Assembly: GCA_963817855.1 (NCBI GenBank)
Contig: CAWFQA010000001.1
Span: 248,001 to 312,000, forward strand
DNA: 64,000 nucleotides
Direction of reading: 5' to 3'
Source: JAKAAZ01 sp963817855
Lineage (GTDB): Bacteria > Acidobacteriota > Terriglobia > Terriglobales > Acidobacteriaceae
Position numbers and translations under genes: made by a program. The notes under the pieces are model-generated. The model searched no databases. It was not told the origin of the DNA and saw nothing but the letters and a program-made list of their open reading frames with translations. Positions within the stretch are counted from its first letter, which is position 1. Every line of letters begins with the position of its first letter. Below, piece by piece: positions 55,566 to 64,000 of the stretch.

Positions 55566-56765
55566 TTGAGTTCGAAACTGCAAACCCATTTGCCGGATGC
55601 GCGAACCTACTTTGCACCCTCGTTGCCGCAGGCATCCAATCGCCTCCTCTCGCTCGACCTTCTCCGCGGCCTCACCATCGCGTTCATGATTCTTGTCAAC
55701 GACGCCGGCAATTTTGATTCTGCCTACTGGCCGCTGCTTCACTCTCGATGGAACGGTTGCACCCCGACGGATATCGTCTTCCCTACATTTCTCTTCATCA
55801 TCGGAATCACGACCGTCATTTCGACGTCGTCGAGACTCTCGCGCGGCGTACCCAAGCAGCGACTCTTTCTGCAAATTGTCCGGCGCACCGTCATTTTGTT
55901 TTTGCTCGGCATCCTGGTCAACAGTTTCCCCTTCTTCAACCTGCACACCATGCGGTTCTTCGGGATTCTTCCGCGGATTGCCGTCTGCTACTTCGTCGTC
56001 GCCACTCTTTATCTGTTCAGCCAGGGCTGGCGTGACAAGGTGGCGCTGTTCATCGCAATTCTGATCGGCTACTGGATACTCCTGCGCTTTGTGCCGGTAC
56101 CGGGCTACGGCGTCCCTACGCATGGCGTTGCTTTCATGGACCCGCTGCATAACCTCGCCTTCTGGGTCGATCGCAGCTTATTCTCGGCGTCTCATCTGTC
56201 CGACGGAACGCACGACATCACCGGCCTGGGCAGCACGCTGCCTTCCATCGCGACAACCTTGCTCGGGGTTCTCACCGGACAATGGCTGCGCACATCGCAC
56301 AGCTTCACAAGAAAGGTCAGGAACATCGCCCTCGCCGGCATCGCCGCCGTTCTGCTCGGCGGCTTGTGGAATTTTACTTTCCCCATAAACAAGGAACTCT
56401 GGACAAGCTCCTTCGTCCTGTTCGCGGGCGGCATCAGCATGCTGCTGTTGGCGCTGTTCATGTGGATTTTCGATCGCATTCCTGCCGCTGCCTCGGGCCG
56501 GGCTCGATCACCGCTGGTCACCGCGCTGCTGGTCTTTGGCACCAACGCCATCACCGCCTATGTCTTCTCAGAACTTTTGGCCTCGGGACTCAGCAGCATC
56601 CCCACTCATCCCGGAATCAATCTGCAGGAGACTCTGTACCTGTCGATTCTTCACACCGTTCCCAATGCGCCCTTCGCCTCACTGCTTTACTCGCTCGTCT
56701 ATGTGGCCGTGTGCTGGCTCTTCACTTACTCGCTCTACCGGCGCGGCGTATTCATCAAAATCTGA
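55566..56765 (+). CDS. HGSNAT-like membrane acyltransferase (DUF5009 type)
   Basis: A membrane protein with about 10-11 helices. The signature RLLSLDLLRGLTIAFMILVND, WPLLHSRWNGCTPTDIVFPTFLFIIGIT and MRFFGILPRIAVCYFV is that of heparan-alpha-glucosaminide N-acetyltransferase relatives, which move acetyl groups across the membrane onto amino sugars. A TTG at 55566, with GAGG 11 bp before it, is preferred to GTG 55491, because a promoter-like TATAAT sits between them. The acetyl acceptor is unknown; cell-wall or exopolysaccharide amino sugars are plausible. Nearby genes give no direct clue. Confidence 0.8.
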   Translation: MSSKLQTHLPDARTYFAPSLPQASNRLLSLDLLRGLTIAFMILVNDAGNFDSAYWPLLHSRWNGCTPTDIVFPTFLFIIGITTVISTSSRLSRGVPKQRLFLQIVRRTVILFLLGILVNSFPFFNLHTMRFFGILPRIAVCYFVVATLYLFSQGWRDKVALFIAILIGYWILLRFVPVPGYGVPTHGVAFMDPLHNLAFWVDRSLFSASHLSDGTHDITGLGSTLPSIATTLLGVLTGQWLRTSHSFTRKVRNIALAGIAAVLLGGLWNFTFPINKELWTSSFVLFAGGISMLLLALFMWIFDRIPAAASGRARSPLVTALLVFGTNAITAYVFSELLASGLSSIPTHPGINLQETLYLSILHTVPNAPFASLLYSLVYVAVCWLFTYSLYRRGVFIKI

Positions 56766-56939
56766 GATTTCCGCCATTCGGAATACCTTTGCTCCTCGGG
56801 TCGGTATCGAAGAATTATTTTCTGTCTGCCGACCACCCTGTTGCTACACTGTATCCGCGAACCGCCGACCCCCACGGCGACTTTCCATGAACTGAATTCA
56901 GCGAAGGCGTACCCGAAAAAGCCGATCGGCGGGTAAATT

Positions 56940-57704
56940 GTGATCAGGATTTCGAACTTCCCATTAGTTCTGGCCGTGCTTTCTCTACTCGCAATGTGGC
57001 TCGCGGGTCGAATCGGGAGAAACATTCGTCGCAGGCGCGCGGGCAAGGAAGGCGCACAGATTGCGGATTTCAACATTGCCCTCAGCGCGACCTTGACCCT
57101 GCTGGCACTCATCATCGGATTCAGTTTCTCGATGGCAATGGGTCGATATGATCAGCGCAGGAACTATGAGGAAGCCGAGGCTAACGCCATTGGGACGGAA
57201 TATCTTCGAGTGGATGTGCTGCCCGCAGCCGACGCTGCGAAAATAAAAAGCCTTCTGTCAAAATACACTGATAAGCGAATTTTGTTCTATGAGGCGGGGA
57301 ATTGGACGCAATTGACCCGCATCAACGCTGATACGGCACAGCTGCAGGATCAGTTATGGCGGGCCGTGGAAGTTCCCGCGTCTGCGCAACCGACTCCCGT
57401 CTCTGCCCTGACCATCGCAGGAATGAACGACGTTCTCAATTCCCAGGGATATACCCAGGCTGCATGGTGGTACCGCATTCCCAGGGAAGCATGGCTTCTA
57501 ATGATTGCCATCGCCCTTTATTCCAGTCTGCTGATGGGTTTTGGCGCAGAGGGCCCGCGGACAAATACTCTGCTGCTTGTGCTCCCGTTTCTCGTGTCAA
57601 TCTCGTTTCTGCTGATCGCGGATATCGACAGCCCGCGTGGAGGCATGATTCGCATGCATCCCGTCAACCTCATCGCGCTTTCGCAGTCCTTGCATGGGCA
57701 TTAA
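56940..57704 (+). CDS. DUF4239-like membrane protein
   Basis: A 254-aa protein beginning with GTG at 56940. It has two N-terminal helices (about 5-20 and 50-68, ATLTLLALIIGFSFSMAMGRYDQRRNYEEAEANAIGTEYLR) and two C-terminal helices with a soluble loop between, the layout of DUF4239/bestrophin-like proteins. The conserved RYDxRR..EA.AIG.EYLR segment is clear. Function is unknown, possibly an ion channel. It stands alone between HGSNAT-like and ruvX genes. Confidence 0.82.
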   Translation: MIRISNFPLVLAVLSLLAMWLAGRIGRNIRRRRAGKEGAQIADFNIALSATLTLLALIIGFSFSMAMGRYDQRRNYEEAEANAIGTEYLRVDVLPAADAAKIKSLLSKYTDKRILFYEAGNWTQLTRINADTAQLQDQLWRAVEVPASAQPTPVSALTIAGMNDVLNSQGYTQAAWWYRIPREAWLLMIAIALYSSLLMGFGAEGPRTNTLLLVLPFLVSISFLLIADIDSPRGGMIRMHPVNLIALSQSLHGH

Positions 57705-57743
57705 GGCGGTTCTCCTATTCGTGTAGAGGGATAAAAAAGACCC

Positions 57744-57774
57744 GTCATCCTGAGTGGAGCGAAAGATCTCTGCA
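57744..57774. repeat. Short extragenic repeat of the CATCCTGAG..GAGCGAAAGATCTC type
   Basis: A compact GTCATCCTGAGTGGAGCGA followed by AAGATCTCTGCA lies in the gap after the DUF4239 gene. The wording is like extragenic repeats often seen in Acidobacteriota and other soil bacteria; only one clear copy is in this window. Confidence 0.4.
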
Positions 57775-57940
57775 ATGTCCGCGACGGACTCCGACAACAT
57801 CGCCGGGTACCGCGCATTGTGCGCCTTATTCAGGTTATTGAAACGCACATTCCCGCGGGTAACCTTGATCGCCAAACGGTGCTCCTTGGAAATTTATTAC
57901 TGGCTGATTATATAGCGGTCGTAAATGACTAATGGTCCAC

Positions 57941-58495
57941 TCAAGCCTGCTGTTGCGTGGAAGCCGGCGTTTTCCGCTGGGCATCGAGCCAGCTTTGCAG
58001 GATCAGCACCGCGGCAATCTGGTCGATCACGTCTTTCCTGTCCCGTGCGCCTCGGCCGACCGCGTCCAGGTGGCGATGCGCTTCCGCCGTGCTCATCCGC
58101 TCATCCCACAAATGCACCGGCAGGTTGAATTCTTCCCGCAGGTTGCCGGCAAATTTCTCCGCCGCAATGGCTCTTGGGCTGCGATCGCCGGATAGGTGAA
58201 TCGGCCATCCAATAACAATCCCCGCACAGGCATAGCGCCGCAACAGTCGCCCGATCGAACGCAAATCATTGCGCGCATTGGAATGAATGATGGTCAGCAG
58301 CGGTTGCGCCGTCATGCCCAGCTCATCGGAAATGGCGACGCCGATTCTTCGCGCCCCATGATCCAGCCCCAGGATGCGCGGCACCGGCTGCGGAATGAGG
58401 GTTTCATCGGATGACGGCGGCGAACTTGGCGGGGTTTCCACGAGGGTGATAGTACCGGAAATGGCGCGAACAGGCACCGAAGTCGCTCCTACCAC
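57941..58495 (-). CDS. ruvX: Holliday-junction resolvase-like RuvX (YqgF)
   Basis: A 184-aa protein with an N-terminal Ser/Pro-rich extension (about 40 residues) and the RNase-H-like core: ILGLDHGARRIGVAIS (catalytic Asp45), GIVIGWPIHLSG, LPVHLWDERMSTAEAHRHL and KDVIDQIAAVLILQSWL. YqgF/RuvX is needed for 16S rRNA 5' processing and may resolve branched DNA. It is divergent from mltG with 38 bp between, an arrangement close to the yrrK-yrrL pairing in Firmicutes. The long N-terminus may mean that the true start is internal. Confidence 0.9.
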   Translation of the reverse strand: MVGATSVPVRAISGTITLVETPPSSPPSSDETLIPQPVPRILGLDHGARRIGVAISDELGMTAQPLLTIIHSNARNDLRSIGRLLRRYACAGIVIGWPIHLSGDRSPRAIAAEKFAGNLREEFNLPVHLWDERMSTAEAHRHLDAVGRGARDRKDVIDQIAAVLILQSWLDAQRKTPASTQQQA

Positions 58496-58533
58496 CTACA
58501 ATACAGGGAGGAGTTTGGAATTCTCTGGAGTTC

Positions 58534-59541
58534 GTGTCTGCCGTGCGTGCATTCCTGGTGTTTGTTCTAGTTCTGATACTCGCCACCGCAGGCGCATACT
58601 TCCTGCTGATCCTGCCCTTTGGCCCGTCGACGGGCACCTTGGTGACCATCGCGCCGGGAACTTCGGTGCATGGCATTGGGTGGACACTCCAGAAGAACGG
58701 TATTATTCGCAACCGGTTTGCCTTCGATCTGGTGGCGCGGGTGGAGCGGCGCACGCTGAAGGCAGGCGTCTACCGCTTCGATCATCCTGCGCCGCTGCTG
58801 GATGTGTATCGTCGCCTGCGCATTGGTGATGTCTATACCATCGCGCTGACCATTCCAGAGGGCTACAACATGTTCGACGTGGCCGCTGCCATGGAGAAAG
58901 CTGGCCTGGGCTCTCGTGAAGTATTCTTGACGGCCGAAGAACAAGACACCGGGCTGATTCGTGATCTGGACCCCAAGGCGCCAAGTCTGGAGGGATATCT
59001 TTTTCCGGACACGTACAAACTGGCGCCGAATATGACGCCGGAGCAGATTTTAGGAGAGATGGTGGCACATTTTCGCCAGGAGGCGCAGCGATTGGGCTTG
59101 ACGCAAACTATTCCCGCGACGGTGACCCTGGCCTCGCTGGTGGAACGGGAAACGCCAGTGGGCAGCGATCGTCCCATGGTTGCCAGCGTGTTTCAAAATC
59201 GGCTGGCTCAGAACATGCCGCTCGACACCGATCCTTCCATAATTTACGCGGCGCTGTTAGAAAAGCGCTACCGCGGAACAATCTATGCATCTGATCTAAA
59301 GGCCCAGTCGCCATATAACACATACACGCATACGGGATTGCCTCCCGGGCCAATCTGCAATCCAGGAATTCCCTCATTGGAGGCTGCGATGCACCCAGCT
59401 AAGACAAATTTCCTTTACTTCGTCAGCGATCCCCAAAATCCGGGCCATTCCCGTTTTGCGGCCACGTTGGAGCAACACGAGAAGAACGTGGCGGCATATC
59501 GCAAGGCGCAGCCCGCGCAACAGCCAGGGGACGGTAAATAA
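58534..59541 (+). CDS. mltG: Endolytic murein transglycosylase MltG
   Basis: A 335-aa protein with one N-terminal membrane helix (about 6-27), a LysM-like segment (TIAPGTSVHGIGWTLQKNGII) and the YceG catalytic domain: IPEGYNMFDVA, SLEGYLFPDTY (151-161), VTLASLVERET with catalytic Glu204, and GLPPGPICNPGIPSLEAA. It cuts nascent peptidoglycan strands and ends their synthesis. The GTG at 58534 is only 3 bp from GGAG; the in-frame GTG at 58543 has better spacing and may be the true start. The following lipoprotein gene begins 2 bp after the stop. Confidence 0.95.
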   Translation: MSAVRAFLVFVLVLILATAGAYFLLILPFGPSTGTLVTIAPGTSVHGIGWTLQKNGIIRNRFAFDLVARVERRTLKAGVYRFDHPAPLLDVYRRLRIGDVYTIALTIPEGYNMFDVAAAMEKAGLGSREVFLTAEEQDTGLIRDLDPKAPSLEGYLFPDTYKLAPNMTPEQILGEMVAHFRQEAQRLGLTQTIPATVTLASLVERETPVGSDRPMVASVFQNRLAQNMPLDTDPSIIYAALLEKRYRGTIYASDLKAQSPYNTYTHTGLPPGPICNPGIPSLEAAMHPAKTNFLYFVSDPQNPGHSRFAATLEQHEKNVAAYRKAQPAQQPGDGK

Positions 59542-59543
59542 TT

Positions 59544-60494
59544 TTGCAGCGAATGCTGGCTAATCTTCGTAAGTGCTTCCCGGCTCCGGGATCTGGCAAC
59601 CTCTCCAACCGCGCGTCAGCTGCGTGCCGGGGCGTGCTGGCCTGTCTGCCCATGTTGGTCTTGACCGGTTGCCTGAAACATACGCGCCTTCTGGAACGAC
59701 CTCAAACACCTGCCGTAGTTTTAACAGCCAGCCCTCAGCAACTGATCCAGCAGCTGGATGAGCGCTTCGATGCGATTCATTCGATGAGCGCCACCGTGAT
59801 GATTCGCGCCTCCGTCGGCTCCGCCGCCAAAGGTAAGGAGACGGATTACACCTCGATCCGCGGCTACATTCGGCTGCGGCAGCCTTCCAATTTGCGTGTT
59901 CTCGGGTTGCTGCCCGTTATCGATACGCGAGCTTTCGATATGGTCAGCACCGGAAATCGCTTTACCCTGCTGATTCCGCCCAAGAGTCTCGCCATCACCG
60001 GCACGGGTACGGTCACCACGCCATCTTCCAATCCGTTGATGAACCTGCGGCCGGCGGTTTTTTACGATTCGATGTTGATTAAAAAAGTGGAACCGGAAGA
60101 CCTGGTCTACGTCACCAGCGATACCGGAATCGTGCGCGATCCAAAATCGCATCACCTGATGGCCGAGCCGGACTACGAGCTTGGCATTCTGCGGCGCATC
60201 GGAAACAGCCAGCAGCTGATGCCGGAGCGGGTCGTCCATATCAGTCGCACAAATCTGCTGCCGTTTCAGCAGGACGAGTATGATTCTCACGGAATCCTGG
60301 TGACCCGCACGCTGTACAGTAGCTACCGCACCTTCGACGGCATTCCGTATCCGACGAAAATCAGCATCAACCGCCCAATCGACGAATATCAACTCACACT
60401 GACGATCGAGAAGCTGACATTCAATCGTCCTTTGGCCAACGATCAATTTGAATTGAAAATTCCCGCAGGAACAAAGATCCAGAAGCTGCCGTAG
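59544..60494 (+). CDS. DUF4292-like outer-membrane lipoprotein
   Basis: A 316-aa lipoprotein with lipobox LVLTGC (Cys about residue 43). The rest fits the LolA/LolB-like fold of DUF4292: DAIHSMSATVMIRASVG, IRGYIRLRQPSNLRVLGLLPVIDTRAFDMVSTGNRFTLLIPPK and the C-terminal NDQFELKIPAGTKI. Members are thought to bind lipid or lipoprotein at the outer membrane. TTG at 59544 or ATG at 59553 can serve as start. Tight coupling with mltG indicates a common transcript for envelope building. Confidence 0.85.
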   Translation: MQRMLANLRKCFPAPGSGNLSNRASAACRGVLACLPMLVLTGCLKHTRLLERPQTPAVVLTASPQQLIQQLDERFDAIHSMSATVMIRASVGSAAKGKETDYTSIRGYIRLRQPSNLRVLGLLPVIDTRAFDMVSTGNRFTLLIPPKSLAITGTGTVTTPSSNPLMNLRPAVFYDSMLIKKVEPEDLVYVTSDTGIVRDPKSHHLMAEPDYELGILRRIGNSQQLMPERVVHISRTNLLPFQQDEYDSHGILVTRTLYSSYRTFDGIPYPTKISINRPIDEYQLTLTIEKLTFNRPLANDQFELKIPAGTKIQKLP

Positions 60495-60525
60495 CGCAAA
60501 CCCAGCATTGGTTTGGAAAAAGAGT

Positions 60526-60560
60526 TGTCATCGCGCGTAGCGGAGGGACTGCTTCTCTGT
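60526..60560. repeat. Short extragenic repeat-like sequence GTCATCGCGCGTAGCGGAGGG
   Basis: This lies between the convergent lipoprotein and phosphatase genes. It resembles the extragenic words at 57744 in style (GTCATC...GCGGAGGGA.T) but is a different sequence. Only one copy was seen. Confidence 0.3.
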
Positions 60561-60628
60561 CCACATTCCAGGAAATTTTGACTTTGCTGTAGGAGGATGC
60601 AAGCGACCGCCACCAGCTCTAAAAGGGG

Positions 60629-62693
60629 TCACGCCGTCACCAGTGCGGGTTCCTCTGGAATCTGACCCACACTACTCGCTTCGCGTGTAATGCGCAGCAC
60701 CAGGATGTCATCCTCTTGGCCAAACACCTGCGCCGCCGCAGCGATATCCGCTGCGCTGATGGGCTGCTGCACCAACTTGTTGACGCGATCGAACCCGAAC
60801 AACTGGCCATCCTTGTCCTGCGCTTCCACCACTCCATCCGACATCAAAAGCAGCCTGTCTCCTGGCGCCAGCGGAAAATGCATAACAGAGAAATTCGGCA
60901 TCGGCGTCATGCCTAGCGGTAATGCACCTTCCATCGGCAATTCTTTTCCATTCAGATATGGCGGTAGATGTCCGGCATTCGCCAGCGTAACCGCTCCATC
61001 GAACGCGACACGCAGCGCCAGCCCAGTGGCGGGGGCCTGGCCACGTCCGCAGAGCCTCTGATTCAGCGCTTCCAATGTGGTCAGCGGATCGTTGTTATGT
61101 GCAGCCTCGGCGCGAATCGCACCGACAATCAAGGCCACCAGCATCCCCGCCTGCAAACCTTTGCCGGTTACGTCTCCCACTACGATTAGTACGCTGCCGT
61201 CACTAGCATGCGGAATGATCTGGAAAAAGTCTCCACCCACTTCCCGCGCTGGACGATATTCACTCTCAATCGTCAGTCCCGCAATACGCGGCAGATCTTC
61301 AGGAATCAGCACCTGCTGCACTTCCTGCGCCTGCTTCACGTCCTGCTCCATCGCTTGCTGTCGCCGCTGCGAACTGCGGAAGCGGCGCAGCAAAACCACT
61401 GAGAAGCAGATCAGCAGCGCAATGTCGGTAAAATTGGAAAGCACCAGCGGGATGCCGTATGGAAACCACTGGGTGCGTACGTGTAGAAACCGCAGCACCG
61501 GATCGAGCGTGGGCAGAACATAAAAGAACAGCGCCAGAAAAAGTGCGGGTCGTTCCCGGTTTGGACGCCTCCAACCGAGCACGGCGATCATAATGGCTAA
61601 CGCCCAGGCTGCGGCGGTGGATGAGAACTGATTGATGGAGTTGGCGCCAAATACGCCAGGCGATACAGTTCCACGCAACAGAAGTAACTGGAAAACCAGC
61701 CCAGTCAACCCCAACCAGAGCATCAGGGCGACGATAACATTCCGTAGCCACTTCTTGCTTGCCAGTCCGAAGTACACCAACCATGTCATCAACCACAGGC
61801 CTATGCCAATTGGGCGAAGCACTGAGAGAACGATGGCTTGCAGCAACGCCGACATCCATTGCGTCGTCAATGAGGAGAAAAGTATCGCAAGGAACAGCGC
61901 CGTAGCAAAACATGCGCTGATCGGCCACAGCAGGACTTCCTCGGACCGGTCGAAAAAGTACAGCATCAGGATTAAGAATCCGAATGCGAAGTACAAAATC
62001 GAAGTTGCTAGTATGCTCGATACAGCGCGCAACTGTTCTTCCCACGCCACGTGATAGGCCGCCGTGATTGCGCTGGCAAATCCGAAGATCGGCGGCGCAT
62101 GCATGCCTCCAGGCAGAGTTTGCAGCAGCGTGCGGGGAGCCATATAAAACCGGAACGCAAGCACCATCGTTCCGTCCGGACTCTGTTGCAGAACGTCGGC
62201 CGGAATCAGGTACTTCACTGGCCGGGAGTAGTAGATCGTCGGCACCGAACGCTGAGAAGCTTCCAAATTCGCCGATGAATCGTCCGTTGATAAACAGCTG
62301 ATAACTGTCGTCAACATCTGTCGGCGCAAGCAGCGCCAACGGTTGGTCCGCTCCGGTCACGCGAATCCGCATGCGATACCACGCATATCCCGCGTATCCG
62401 GCGTGTCCTTTTCCTGTCCAGCCGGGAGAAAATCCTTCGAATCCCATTGCTGGGTCGATCGATTCCTTCTTGGCTCCCAGGTCTACGTTCTCCCAGCTGG
62501 CGTCATCGAAGCCTGGGCCTGCCCATTTGGCATCGTCGCCAATTTGAAATTTCCATGGTCCGGTCAGCGGCACCAACGAGCTTCCCAGCGTCACTTCGGT
62601 CGCCGTTGCCGTATCCGAGGTCGCCGCGTTCGCCGCACGCAACCCGACCGCCGCCAAAGCAATCCACAGCACCACTGCAACCGTCTTCTTCAT
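60629..62693 (-). CDS. SpoIIE-type serine phosphatase with exported sensor domain, frameshifted
   Basis: The reading begins at 62693 with a signal peptide (MKKTVAVVLWIALAAVGLRAANA) and a beta-sandwich sensor like the sugar-binding N-domain of family-2 glycosidases (PWKFQIGDDAKWAGPGFDDASW ... DVDDSYQLFINGRFIGEFGS). Six to eight helices follow, then the PP2C/SpoIIE domain (EYRPAREVGGDFFQI, VVGDVTGKGLQAGMLVALIVGAIRA, TLANAGHLPP, LLLMSDGVVEAQD). Frame switches near 62255; the downstream frame carries the membrane and phosphatase parts to 60629. RsbU-type phosphatases control stress sigma factors through anti-anti-sigma factors. The gene overlaps its paralogue by 4 bp. Confidence 0.83.
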
Positions 62694-64000
62694 GCGAGCA
62701 CCGTTTCCAGACGTATCGTACGTGTCACTGATAGTACGGAAATATCGTCTTCCTGGCCGAAGGCTTGAGCGGCCGCGGCAACTTGCGCCGCAGTGATCGG
62801 CTTCCGCAGCAAGTTGTTGACGCGCTCGAATCCGAATAGTTGCCCCTCCTTGTCCTGCGCCTCCACTACGCCGTCAGACAGCAACAGCAGCCTGTCGGCG
62901 GGCGCCAGTTGAAAGTGCATCAGGGAAAACTCCGCGCCCTCGACCATGCCCAGCGGCAGCGCACCTTCCATCGGCAATTCTTTTCCGTTGAGATATGGCG
63001 GCAGATGCCCGGCATTCGCCAGCGTCGCCGAACCGTCCGCGGCAATCCGCAGCGCCAGCGCGGTCGCGTGGGCTTGTCCTCGCCCACACAACCGCTTATT
63101 CAGCGACTGCATCATGCTCAGCGGATCGAAACTTGTGTCGGTCTGGTTTCGGATTGCTCCCACAATCAGCGCCACCAGCATCCCGGCCTGTAGTCCATGG
63201 CCGGTCACATCGCCCACCACAATCAGGACGCTGCCATCGGTGGGGTCGGGAAGAATCTGGAAAAAGTCGCCGCCAACTTGTCGCGCCGGACGGTATTCAC
63301 TCTCAATCGTCAGTCCCGGAACATGCGGCAGCTCGTCGGGAATCAAGACCTGTTGCACCTCCTGCGCCTGTTTGATATCCAGCTTCCACTGCTCCCGCTC
63401 TCTTTGCGATCGCAGGAATCGCCGCAGCAACAGCACGGTAATGATGCCCAGCGAAAGTACAATCGCAATCTGGCTGATATCGATCGCGAATCCAAACGGG
63501 AAAAAGAACACCGGAACCAGCAGCACCAGCAACTCACTCTGATACAGCGAAACAATCACCAGCAACACCACCGGCAGCGCCAGCCATCCCTCGGTGCGAT
63601 CTCTGCGAATGCCTTCGTAGGTCACCCAGAGCAGCAGGGCTCCCATCAGCAGCTTCAACACCAGCGTGAGCGGCGAGAGCCAGACGATGGCATGGATCGG
63701 GACCACGCTGCCATACAGAGGCGCTCGCAACATGCAAGTCCCCAGTAGTAGCAAACCCACGAGCGTCCACACTGTCCGATGTACTCGCGAGATGTGGCCG
63801 GTGCGATCCAACCGGAACCAATATGCCCAGAACAGCACCCACAATCCCATCGCCAAGGGTCCGGGAATCAAATCTCGAAGCAACACTTCCGCCGTCGAGT
63901 CGATCCACGTGGTGTAGTACCCCGCGACAATCAAAAGCGGGTACACGGCGAGAGATAGGCAGGTGAATGCCAGCACAAGATAGGCTTTTTCACCCCTGTC
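62690..64000 (-). CDS. SpoIIE-type serine phosphatase, second paralogue (N-terminus cut by window edge)
   Basis: The frame stays open to the last base of the window, so the 5' part lies outside. Residues encoded at 64000-63960 align with the paralogue's DRSEEVLLW segment (here DRGEKAYLV), which lies after its sensor domain. The visible part has about six helices and then the phosphatase domain (QEVQQVLIPDELPHVPGLTIESEYRPARQVGGDFFQI, VVGDVTGHGLQAGMLVALIVGAIR, TLANAGHLPPYLNGKELPMEG, LLLLSDGVVEAQD). Its TGA overlaps the ATG of the next gene (62690-62693), showing one operon with the first paralogue. The two phosphatase domains are closely similar, so duplication is recent. Confidence 0.9.
   Translation of the reverse strand, partial: DRGEKAYLVLAFTCLSLAVYPLLIVAGYYTTWIDSTAEVLLRDLIPGPLAMGLWVLFWAYWFRLDRTGHISRVHRTVWTLVGLLLLGTCMLRAPLYGSVVPIHAIVWLSPLTLVLKLLMGALLLWVTYEGIRRDRTEGWLALPVVLLVIVSLYQSELLVLLVPVFFFPFGFAIDISQIAIVLSLGIITVLLLRRFLRSQREREQWKLDIKQAQEVQQVLIPDELPHVPGLTIESEYRPARQVGGDFFQILPDPTDGSVLIVVGDVTGHGLQAGMLVALIVGAIRNQTDTSFDPLSMMQSLNKRLCGRGQAHATALALRIAADGSATLANAGHLPPYLNGKELPMEGALPLGMVEGAEFSLMHFQLAPADRLLLLSDGVVEAQDKEGQLFGFERVNNLLRKPITAAQVAAAAQAFGQEDDISVLSVTRTIRLETVLA

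Overview
The window looks like chromosome of an Acidobacteriota bacterium, most likely class Terriglobia (old subdivision 1). The basis is gene content only: Oar-like TonB-dependent receptors with an N-terminal carboxypeptidase-regulatory fold, many secreted BNR-repeat and glycan-active proteins, HslUV, UPF0182, a phosphoribosyltransferase-hydrolase fusion and SpoIIE-type phosphatases with sensor N-termini. No rRNA, intact tRNA, CRISPR array, integrase, transposase or defence operon was recognised. Family calls come from reading motifs, not from database searches.

Layout. (1) 1-2238: the 3' end of a TonB-dependent receptor and a cyanophycinase-like S51 peptidase. (2) 2460-8680: an accessory patch bracketed by two imperfect direct repeats that look like the 3' half of a tRNA. 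Inside are an HAF-repeat secreted protein, degenerate partial copies of its 3' part, a secreted SnoaL-like protein, a large secreted phosphoesterase with three near-identical Ig-like repeats, and a 21-bp tandem repeat. (3) 8743-28132: a secreted glycan-use locus: amidohydrolase, DUF4832-like protein (frameshifted), GH36/27-like glycosidase with a PKD domain, a broken BNR-repeat gene, a double alpha/beta-hydrolase esterase (frameshifted), a heparinase II/III-like lyase, a full-length TonB-dependent receptor, and an intact BNR-repeat paralogue. (4) 28144-32638: a 42-aa basic protein, UPF0182 and the PRTase-hydrolase fusion. (5) 32614-39934: a GntR/UTRA-controlled sugar or amino-sugar unit (GntR, PIG-L-like protein, SIS protein, GH42-like glycosidase, ROK kinase, MFS transporter), with a shared candidate operator. 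(6) 40074-64000: mostly housekeeping: SMPD-like phosphodiesterase, SPFH protein, XRE-cupin regulator, TIGR01777 protein, FnIII lipoprotein, FAH-family enzyme, degenerate receiver, transaldolase, DoxX, outer-membrane barrel, DUF1275, hslVU, CDF transporter, HGSNAT-like acyltransferase, DUF4239, ruvX, mltG, DUF4292-like lipoprotein, and two tandem SpoIIE phosphatases, the second cut by the window edge.

How the genes work together. Region 3 fits outer-membrane capture of a complex glycan by the TonB receptor, with exported esterase, lyase and glycosidases cutting it. Region 5 fits uptake by MFS, phosphorylation by ROK and handling of phosphosugars by the SIS protein. The last 6 kb combine cell-wall synthesis termination (MltG), an envelope lipoprotein and stress-type phosphatase signalling.

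Caution: at least eight single-base frameshifts break otherwise well-preserved genes. They may be real decay or indel errors in the assembly; the sequence alone cannot decide.
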